Assembly: GCA_012515615.1 (NCBI GenBank) | Contig: JAAYYB010000111.1 | Coordinates: 1-57,088, forward strand | Source of the DNA: Fibrobacter sp. | GTDB lineage: Bacteria > Fibrobacterota > Chitinivibrionia > Chitinivibrionales > Chitinispirillaceae | Reading direction: 5' to 3' | Length of the DNA: 57,088 nucleotides | In this document: positions 50,815-57,088 of the stretch, one piece after another | Layout: every line of letters starts with the position of its first letter | How positions within the stretch are numbered: the stretch's first letter is position 1 | Made by a program: the position numbers and the translations under genes | Notes under the pieces: generated by a model | Database searches by the model: none | What the model was told of the DNA's origin: nothing | The model's input: only the letters and a program-made list of their open reading frames with translations

Positions 50815-51438
50815 ATGAGTTTGACTAACATACTGCTTTGGCTAGTTCCATTTCTCCTTATCGCGGCAGCTTTTTTCAGCTTTCGTTTAAAGACATTCAG
50901 AGGGCTGAGGTATAAGATCTATGGTGCGATTTTATTTGCTGCTTTTCTCTCTGACCTCACCGGGTTCTCATTCAGGGCGGATCAGTTTGACACTGTTATA
51001 AAAATGCTGGTTCTCTTTGTGATCAGTGAGGCATGCTGGAATTTATTACGCATCAAAAACCGAATCGCTGCAAAGGTCCTGATTTTCTGCTGCATCGCGG
51101 TGTTCGGCCTGATTTACAGCTCCTGGATTTTCCAGGGGCCTAAAAACGCAGAGAGACTCTGGAAAGCGGAAACTGTCGACAGATATAAAAATGATCAGGC
51201 CGAGTATGTAGTGAAGGAGAGAAGATTACTGAAGGGGATAAAAAAGGTAAGAGTGTTTGAACTGTATAAGAATATTAATTCTCTGCCATTGGAGAGTAAG
51301 ATAAGGACCTGGGAGGCAGCAGAAGGTTATTACGGGGCAGACTTTAATTACCGATGGTCATACTCATATTCCGGAGTTCGACTTGATCTCATAAGCGGCA
51401 AGGACACACTCTGGACACTTGGGGAACAGTTCAAGTAG
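50815..51438 (+). CDS. Unknown membrane protein, 207 aa
   Basis: Not recognised. Four hydrophobic helices fill the first ~105 residues (ILLWLVPFLLIAAAFFSF, YGAILFAAFLSDLTGF, IKMLVLFVISEACWNLL, VLIFCCIAVFGLIYSSWIF). A charged soluble tail of ~100 residues with several Tyr and Trp follows. ATG 50815 follows AAGGTAGGAA. It converges with the exported protein gene across a repeat-filled gap. Confidence 0.65.
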   Translation: MSLTNILLWLVPFLLIAAAFFSFRLKTFRGLRYKIYGAILFAAFLSDLTGFSFRADQFDTVIKMLVLFVISEACWNLLRIKNRIAAKVLIFCCIAVFGLIYSSWIFQGPKNAERLWKAETVDRYKNDQAEYVVKERRLLKGIKKVRVFELYKNINSLPLESKIRTWEAAEGYYGADFNYRWSYSYSGVRLDLISGKDTLWTLGEQFK

Positions 51439-51440
51439 GG

Positions 51441-51653
51441 GTTCAGCGTTCAGAGGTTAAGAGGGCCATGTGGTTTAGAGGGATCATTCTTGGCGAACGC
51501 TGAACCGCTGAACGCTGAACGATGAGAGATTCACCCTTCGACAAGGAGCTCAGGGTGAACGGAATGATACTGAACGTTGAACGCCGAAAGCTGAACTTTG
51601 TGATCAAGTGACTTGTAACTTGCAACTTGTGACCTGCAACTTCTATTGCAACT
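51441..51653. repeat. Heptad-repeat block with a TTCACCCT hairpin between convergent genes
   Basis: Degenerate GTTCAGC heptads occur on both strands: GGTTCAGCGTTCAGAGGTT near 51440, CGCTGAACCGCTGAACGCTG near 51500 and ACTGAACGTTGAACGCCG near 51570. A block of ACTTGTA/ACTTGCA heptads at 51608-51653 overlaps the stop of the next gene. TTCACCCT (51530-51537) pairs with AGGGTGAA (51552-51559), a hairpin known from intergenic repeats in many genomes. Together they may act as the shared transcription end. Confidence 0.6.
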
Positions 51654-53307
51654 CCCATCTGTAGTAGGTTTTTCCGTTGCGGTCCGACTCAAAATCCCGT
51701 TCAATAATTTCACGTTTCTCTGAGATTACGACCAGATCTTTGCGTTTCTCGAAGTTCTGGCGGTTGAAAATGAAACGGCTGAGGTACTTCCCTTCAGTCG
51801 AAAAAACAACCATCTCTGCCCAGTTGTCAAGATCAACCCTGACATAGACTTCGTTTGTTTCGGTGACTTCCACAACTCTGGCGCACATGATGACATCACC
51901 GAACCCATAGAAAAGCTTTGCAATCTCCCCGTTTTCACCCTGATTGAGGCTGATTGTGTAAGGACACCAGGATGTATTGAGGTCCACAATTGAGTCCTGC
52001 ATCTTTTGAATCTCAGGGGGAAGACCGTTCTGGGTACGAGAAAGCCTGGTCTTGAGAATGTCATCGGTGTAGCGATGGACAGTTACAAAAAAGCCTTTAC
52101 GGGTAGTCTGCTCATTATCCAGAAAATTGACATCTTTACCGTTGAGAAGAATGACTTCAGGACGAATTCCTCTGTTGGCAAGGGCGTTGCACTCAAGCTT
52201 TATAGGTGAGAAAGCGATATTGCCTTCATTTGCAAACTTATGTTCGATACTGTTTTGCGTCTTTACCGGTACATAATGCAGGTGTCGCCGCATGTAAACA
52301 TCCAATTTTTTCCACTCATAATTCATCACGCCGTAGTAAAGAAAACCTCTTCTGTCGACAGCCGGGACAAATGCGTGTTTCCCTGCCCTGCGTACCGTGT
52401 AATTAGTATTCTGAGACTTGTTGAACTCCAGAACCGCATCCGCGGTCTCCTGTTTCAGCAGACGATCGTTGGAGAGGATGTTTCCAGCCTGATCACAGAG
52501 GATAAGTGATTGATAATACTCATCTTCGGTGTTTCCCTTCAATGAGACCAGCCCGTAATAGAACCACCTGTTATCAACCGTGAAAAGTCCAAAGGGTTCA
52601 ATCAGATGAGGCTTGACATCACATTTCTGATCGGTTTTCAGGCCCGGAAAAAAGGAATGATATTTTTTATCCTTTTCTACAATTATTGGAGATGTGAAGG
52701 AGTAGAGCCTGTCGATTGACCACCACTTCAGCCCCCCCTTCAGTGATGTATACCCTAAAAGGTGGGGCATGAGGTAAGATTTCGAGCTCATCTCGTCGGT
52801 GATACTGTTGCTGGCCATATTGAAGAGAACGCTCTTGTCAATCTCGGAGTAGATTCCGTAATCCTCATCGGGTACCGGTTTGAGGTTATCCTTAAACAGC
52901 TTTTTCTGGAATACCTCAGGTTTGTCGGTTCCTCTGGTACGGTAGTAGAGTATTGTGACACTGTCCAGGGGATAGGCAAGAAAATAAGGCTGATTGTTTT
53001 TTTTGTTCAACTTGAAGAGGGAATGGGAATCGATCAGCTTGCCGTTCTCATTGTAGAGGACATATCCTTTCTGGGAGTAGAAAAGCAGAGTTCCTTTTTC
53101 CATCAGAACCGGTCCGGAGAGATTGGTTTTTATCCTGTCATCCCAGTGGCAACCGTAGATGCTGGTGGTGTCGTTGTTCAATGAAATTGAGAAAAGCAGT
53201 TTGTCTTCTTCCTGGGACCCCTCTGATTGAGCGAATGGAAGAGACACGAAAACGGTAAGGAGAAGAATTGTTAAGCGGTTAACGAGAAAGGCAGTGTTTC
53301 TATTCAT
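51643..53307 (-). CDS. Exported protein of unknown function, 554 aa
   Basis: Not recognised. Signal peptide (LTILLLTVFVSLPFAQS), then a long beta-rich protein with many Tyr and Asp, such as YSQKGYVLYNENGKLI, VDNRWFYYGLVSLKG and DRRGFLYYGVMNY. The short repeated Y-x-G and N-G turns suggest a beta-propeller, which is an inference. The last residues (YYRWELQ) run into a heptad repeat. AGGAAAATTCT precedes ATG 53307. Confidence 0.6.
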   Translation of the reverse strand: MNRNTAFLVNRLTILLLTVFVSLPFAQSEGSQEEDKLLFSISLNNDTTSIYGCHWDDRIKTNLSGPVLMEKGTLLFYSQKGYVLYNENGKLIDSHSLFKLNKKNNQPYFLAYPLDSVTILYYRTRGTDKPEVFQKKLFKDNLKPVPDEDYGIYSEIDKSVLFNMASNSITDEMSSKSYLMPHLLGYTSLKGGLKWWSIDRLYSFTSPIIVEKDKKYHSFFPGLKTDQKCDVKPHLIEPFGLFTVDNRWFYYGLVSLKGNTEDEYYQSLILCDQAGNILSNDRLLKQETADAVLEFNKSQNTNYTVRRAGKHAFVPAVDRRGFLYYGVMNYEWKKLDVYMRRHLHYVPVKTQNSIEHKFANEGNIAFSPIKLECNALANRGIRPEVILLNGKDVNFLDNEQTTRKGFFVTVHRYTDDILKTRLSRTQNGLPPEIQKMQDSIVDLNTSWCPYTISLNQGENGEIAKLFYGFGDVIMCARVVEVTETNEVYVRVDLDNWAEMVVFSTEGKYLSRFIFNRQNFEKRKDLVVISEKREIIERDFESDRNGKTYYRWELQ

Positions 53308-53552
53308 AGAATTTTCCTATGCTGCTGTTACTGGTTTCCTTAGAGAACCTGTCACTGGAGATAAAATTGTTTTTGTCTGTCCGGATCTCAAGTTTTTATT
53401 AATACTGACATGAACTCAACACCTGTTTTCACAAGTATGATGACAATGTGCGTTTTTTACCAGACGTTTACAGCACCACTACATTATTCCTTAGAAAGAA
53501 GCTCCAAGGGCTTTTTCTATCCATGAGATTGCCATGATTCAAAAGGGTAGTA

Positions 53553-54590
53553 TTATTCTGGAACAACCATTTTAACGGTTCTTATACCTCTTTTGTCTCC
53601 CACTCTGACAATATATAAACCGGGATCTCTTTTAAAGGCGATCTGACCATTCTTTGTAACAGCAGTGCAGACAGATCTACCGGAAGCATCAGTAATATGG
53701 ATCGAATTTTCAAGCCCGCCGGATTCAAACTGGATGATTCCGGACCTGTATTTTGCCACAAGGGGTTTTCTTGCCGGTTTATTAGAGGGTAAATTGCCGG
53801 TAGTGCGGTCCAGTGAAAATTTCTGGAAAAAAGCCCAGACCTCCTCACTATTATTGACCTTTGTTGTGGTGTTCATCGGCCATTCGTGACCCCCTCCGGC
53901 AATTGAATCAACGACAACTTCGGTTCCCTGAGCACAAGGGCCAAACGATAACCTGGTTACAACCGATCTGGTATTTGAAAGAGGATAAGGACGCTCAAAA
54001 ACTGCCGCGGATGGGCAACTGTCGATTTCCAGCCAGCTGCTTACAGCAGACATGAATGTAGCAACAGGATACATGTCATTGGTTCCAAATGTTAAAAAAA
54101 TGGGAATCGGTTTTTTAGGTGCTGGTGCGCCGCTTCCGATTGATGAAGTTGGAGCAATTGCAGCAAAAATCTCAGGGTATTGAAAACCGATATACACAGC
54201 CATTCCTCCACCCTGCGAAAAACCGGTAACATAAACCTTGTTCCTGTCGATCTTATACCTGGCATCGAGAGTATCTATTAGATCTTTTATGAAGGTGTAA
54301 TCGTTTTTAGTTGATGCATAATCCCATTTACCCCCAACGGCACTGGGGTAAGCGACAATGAAATTTTCTCTGTCAGCGACTTTATCCATTTGCGTTGAAT
54401 TCTGCATTCCTGCACCATCTCCACCCATTCCATGGAGTACAAATACTACGGCAGGACTGCTTATTTCAGCTGGCACATGAAGAATGCAGCTTCGCTTTAC
54501 TCCGGCAACCTGGATACTGAGATTTTGTGTCAGGCCCGATTCAGCAAACAATAGTACAGAGATAGCGACCAGCAAAAAATAGCGTTTCAT
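53553..54590 (-). CDS. Secreted CE1/PHB-depolymerase-like esterase with sorting-like C-terminus
   Basis: A 345-aa exported alpha/beta-hydrolase: signal peptide (FLLVAISVLLFAESGLT), oxyanion region VVFVLHGMGGDGAGM, nucleophile Ser in YVTGFSQGGGMAVY, and His in GGGHEWPMN near residue 240. This is the LpqC/feruloyl or acetyl xylan esterase type, so action on plant-wall esters is likely and fits the xylanase nearby. The last ~75 residues (HITDASGRSV ... GLYIVRVGDK) resemble type IX secretion C-terminal domains, as in the 4449 protein. The ribosome site before ATG 54590 is weak. Confidence 0.8.
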   Translation of the reverse strand: MKRYFLLVAISVLLFAESGLTQNLSIQVAGVKRSCILHVPAEISSPAVVFVLHGMGGDGAGMQNSTQMDKVADRENFIVAYPSAVGGKWDYASTKNDYTFIKDLIDTLDARYKIDRNKVYVTGFSQGGGMAVYIGFQYPEIFAAIAPTSSIGSGAPAPKKPIPIFLTFGTNDMYPVATFMSAVSSWLEIDSCPSAAVFERPYPLSNTRSVVTRLSFGPCAQGTEVVVDSIAGGGHEWPMNTTTKVNNSEEVWAFFQKFSLDRTTGNLPSNKPARKPLVAKYRSGIIQFESGGLENSIHITDASGRSVCTAVTKNGQIAFKRDPGLYIVRVGDKRGIRTVKMVVPE

Positions 54591-54690
54591 AAAACACCGC
54601 TTTCATTTAACTGCTTGAGATTTCGATTTTACATCTCTTAATATAAGCTATGTTTTGTAAAATGTCTCAGCCATTCACTCTCTTTCTTAT

Positions 54691-54857
54691 ACCTGACTTA
54701 TGCGTCCGGGTAGGGATGAAGTGCGTTTAGACCTTGTTGCAGAAAGGTTTGAACAAATCGCAGATGCACCACACAGGTAAAACATATGCGATTTGTGAAA
54801 GCCTTTATGCACAAGGGATAAGTGCAAAGCGCCCTGATCCGGGTGCATAAGTCAGGT
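54691..54857. repeat. ~167-bp element with 13-bp perfect terminal inverted repeats
   Basis: ACCTGACTTATGC (54691-54703) and GCATAAGTCAGGT (54845-54857) are perfect inverted copies. A nested pair, ACAAATCGCA with TGCGATTTGT, lies inside, so the transcript or strand could fold into a long hairpin. No open frame. Probable MITE-like or RNA-structured intergenic element in the 54591-55023 gap; I see no clear target duplication. Confidence 0.55.
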
Positions 54858-55023
54858 TTTATGCAGAAAGCGATGTAGACACATCTGCAACTTCTTTATA
54901 TGCAATTTCAGAAGTTCTTATGTGCGTTTGAGTCGCCCGGACACAAGATTACGGCACACCCCCAGAAAGGGTACACAATTTGCACTCACTGTGTTAAAAC
55001 TTCAAAAAAGGAACCGGTGGGTT

Positions 55024-56859
55024 ATGCCTGGAATAGCAGGAATCTTTTCAAAAAGAAATACCGGGCTGGAACTTAAAAGAATCAAGAAAATGCTGGAATG
55101 TACACTTCATGAAAAATTCTATGTATCAGGTGTGTATTCCAACAGAGATATAAACTGCTATATCGGATACTGCACTATTGAGAATTCTTTCGCTTATCCT
55201 CAGCCGGAAGTGAGCAGCGACGGATCTGTTCTCATGTTTTTTACTGGAGAATGTTATTCTGTAAACGATTCACCTTGCAGTAATATGAAAAAAATGATGG
55301 AGGCATATTGCAATAATAAAACATCATTCCTTGAATCGCTTAACGGGTGTTACAATGGTTTGTTAATTGATCTGAATGAAAAAAAAGTAACTCTTTTTAA
55401 CGACCGCTTCGGGATCAGAAGAATCTATTACTATGAAAATGAAGATGCGTTTTATTTTTCATCAGAGGCAAAATCTATCCTCACCGTAATACCGGAATGC
55501 AGACAACTGAATCCTCATTCAGTTGCCGAGTATCTATTGTATGACTGCGCTCTTGAGAACAAAACTTTCTTCGAAAAAATATTTCTTTTACCTGCAGGAT
55601 CAGCCTGGGTGTTTGATGGAAAAGAGATCAACAGAAAAGCCTATTTTTCTCCGGAAAAGTGGGAATCACTTCCCTTGCTTTCAGAAAATGAATTTTCCAG
55701 GAAACTGGATCATACCTTCAGAGAAATAGTACCCAGGTATTTTCAGGGTGACAAGGTTGGTTTTTCTCTTACTGGTGGACTTGACACCAGAATGATTCTC
55801 TCATATCTGAATCCACAACCCAACTCCGTACCTTGCTATACATTTGGCGGATCGTTCAAGGATATCCTTGATGTACGGCTGGCGCCGGCTGTAGCCAGGG
55901 CCTGTGGCCAGCAGCATTTTCATCTTAAAATTGATGATGCGGAAATACTCCAGAATTATGAAAAGTATTTAAATGAATCGATTTATATGACCGACGGTGT
56001 AATGGGTGTTGATAAAATCGATTCCATCCCGTTCAATCGTATGGCAAGGGAAATTGCTCCAATCCGTGTAACTGGAAAATATGGCAGTCAGGTGATGAAA
56101 CATGTTCTGGGTTTTCAAGAGAGAGCTATTGAGCTTGATTTAGTCAATATGGATTTTAAAAAGTTTATTTATACGGGGAGAGAAACATTAAAATCTATGC
56201 AGATCAAGCATCCGTTCTCATTTCTTCTTTTCAAAGAAATTCCATGGTGGTGGAACGGGTTTGTGATTGCTGAATCATCACAAGTTGCGGTCCGAAGTCC
56301 TTTTCTTGATAATAATCTCGTTGAGCTTCTCTATCAGGCACCTCAGGAACAAACCAAAAAATCCGGTGAATTGTATCAACTCTCTATGATAGGTAAAAAC
56401 AGCCCTTCACTTCTCTCCCTCCCATCAACATCCCACGGTGGTACAAATCCTTTCAGCTTTTTAACTTTGAAAGCATTTCATATTGCCGGCCTGGTTGATA
56501 AGTTAGTGACCCGTGAAAAATGTCCTTATAATTTAACTGACAAAATCGGCATGGTCGATGCAATACTTTCTAAAGTTAATTTGAATAAAGTGTATTCCGG
56601 TTACAGCTATTTCAGACGGTATCGCAGCTGGTATAGAGATGAACTCTCAGGGTTTATAAGGGATACACTTTTAAGTTTTAAAACCCTATCCCGTCCCTAT
56701 TGGGTTGGAAATGTCCTCAAAAAAATAGTTGCTGACCATATCAGCGGACGGCGGGTTTTCTACAGGGAAATCAGAAAAGTATTGCAGATAGAGATGATTC
56801 AGCGTGTACTGATTGAAGAGATTGAAAAGAGCAGTAAAATAAATTCTGAGGATTTTTAA
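55024..56859 (+). CDS. Asparagine-synthetase-like protein lacking the glutaminase cysteine
   Basis: A 611-aa protein. The N-terminus is PGIAGIFSKRN after Met, where class II amidotransferases have Cys at position 2, so glutamine cannot be cleaved here. The synthetase half has a PP-loop variant SLTGGLDTRM at 248-257 (usual SGGxDS becomes TGGLDT) and later SPFLDNNLVELL. The start is ATG 55024; the open frame extends to 54922 without support. Relatives include asparagine synthetase and antibiotic-type amide or beta-lactam synthetases. The function is unknown and it has no biosynthetic neighbours. Confidence 0.75.
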   Translation: MPGIAGIFSKRNTGLELKRIKKMLECTLHEKFYVSGVYSNRDINCYIGYCTIENSFAYPQPEVSSDGSVLMFFTGECYSVNDSPCSNMKKMMEAYCNNKTSFLESLNGCYNGLLIDLNEKKVTLFNDRFGIRRIYYYENEDAFYFSSEAKSILTVIPECRQLNPHSVAEYLLYDCALENKTFFEKIFLLPAGSAWVFDGKEINRKAYFSPEKWESLPLLSENEFSRKLDHTFREIVPRYFQGDKVGFSLTGGLDTRMILSYLNPQPNSVPCYTFGGSFKDILDVRLAPAVARACGQQHFHLKIDDAEILQNYEKYLNESIYMTDGVMGVDKIDSIPFNRMAREIAPIRVTGKYGSQVMKHVLGFQERAIELDLVNMDFKKFIYTGRETLKSMQIKHPFSFLLFKEIPWWWNGFVIAESSQVAVRSPFLDNNLVELLYQAPQEQTKKSGELYQLSMIGKNSPSLLSLPSTSHGGTNPFSFLTLKAFHIAGLVDKLVTREKCPYNLTDKIGMVDAILSKVNLNKVYSGYSYFRRYRSWYRDELSGFIRDTLLSFKTLSRPYWVGNVLKKIVADHISGRRVFYREIRKVLQIEMIQRVLIEEIEKSSKINSEDF

Positions 56860-56949
56860 CTGGTTCTATCTGGGTGTGTGGGGGGCAGGGTATGCACGAA
56901 AACACAGGTAATAATATTCAAATAGGACTATAATGATTCACTGGAATAG

Positions 56950-57088
56950 GGGGCTCCTAATACAAGTATTAACAAGAATTAAAGCCTAAAAACATTTTGG
57001 AAGAGAGTGTCCCCAATACAAGTAGTAATTATTAATCAAGATCTTTTGGAAGAGGGTGCCCCCAATACAAATATAAGCAAGAATTGAA
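56950..57088. repeat. Tandem degenerate ~49-56-bp repeats at the right edge
   Basis: The core AATACAA occurs at 56959, 57015 and 57064. Units 2 and 3 carry the longer form TTTTGGAAGAGGGTGCCCCC with small changes. Units are spaced 56 and 49 bp. The same unit occurs inverted at 16210-16392. The array reaches the window edge and probably continues. No open frame. Confidence 0.65.

Noticed and set aside
56950-57088. Possible CRISPR array at the window end
   Set aside because: Units are themselves degenerate, spaced 49 and 56 bp, without unique spacers between constant repeats; no cas genes in the window.

Overview
The window looks like one chromosomal stretch of a Gram-negative bacterium. It has lipoprotein-era signal peptides, a bifunctional PBP1A, HDOD and response-regulator proteins, a secreted GH10 xylanase, a CE1-type esterase, and C-terminal tails resembling type IX secretion sorting domains. 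These traits suit a plant-polymer degrader of the FCB supergroup, possibly Fibrobacterota-like. That placement is inference from gene content; no rRNA is present. The left edge opens with a poly-C run and an incomplete phage module, so it may be a contig end.

Layout. (1) 1-4294: end of a prophage or phage-like element on the minus strand (sigma factor, ribbon-helix-helix-like protein, coiled-coil protein, gpT-type major capsid protein, a small frameshifted gene, an unknown protein), abutting the 3' end of tRNA-Asn(GTT). (2) 4449-8530: a HEAT-repeat/amidase gene pair diverging from a phosphoesterase-like protein that has lost its metal ligands. (3) 8531-10001: a NusG-domain-II protein and a Gx-transporter/EcfT-like fusion. 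(4) 10187-14892: a four-gene minus-strand cluster of CsgG-like lipoprotein-type protein, MoxR AAA+ ATPase, a 603-residue protein of unknown family and an exported unknown. (5) 15290-22480 and gmd to 23537: small membrane and acyl-carrier-like proteins, a polyferredoxin, DUF502, a Ca2+/Na+ antiporter, two single-domain response regulators, PAP2, DUF3108 and GDP-mannose dehydratase. (6) 23672-28937: PBP1A, xylanase, and a beta-helix/thrombospondin-type-3 protein. (7) 29163-38496: a small SAP-like protein, then a branched-chain amino-acid operon (ilvB-ilvN-ilvC-leuA-leuB-cimA-ilvE) preceded by a leader peptide and a textbook attenuator. (8) 38547-50124: PlsC-like acyltransferase, YchF, cNMP-binding protein, amidohydrolase, HEAT protein, B12-type radical SAM protein, HDOD protein, UvrD/PcrA helicase. 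(9) 50125-57088: unknown exported and membrane proteins, an esterase, an asparagine-synthetase-like protein, and several intergenic repeat elements.

How the genes work together. The ilv/leu/cim operon makes the precursors of isoleucine by the citramalate route, plus valine and leucine. It lacks ilvD and leuCD, which must lie elsewhere. The leader peptide (33 codons, not a recognised gene by length) has ten Val/Leu/Ile codons in a run of eleven. Two perfect 13-bp alternative pairings, an antiterminator and a terminator, make ribosome-stalling attenuation the clear prediction.

Most unusual points: the ilv attenuator; the CsgG-like/MoxR/603-aa cluster; the ligand-less phosphoesterase; the Cys-rich insertion in IlvB; a ~50-bp degenerate repeat shared in opposite orientation by 16.3 kb and 57 kb; and two ~165-bp inverted-repeat elements at 50.2 and 54.7 kb.
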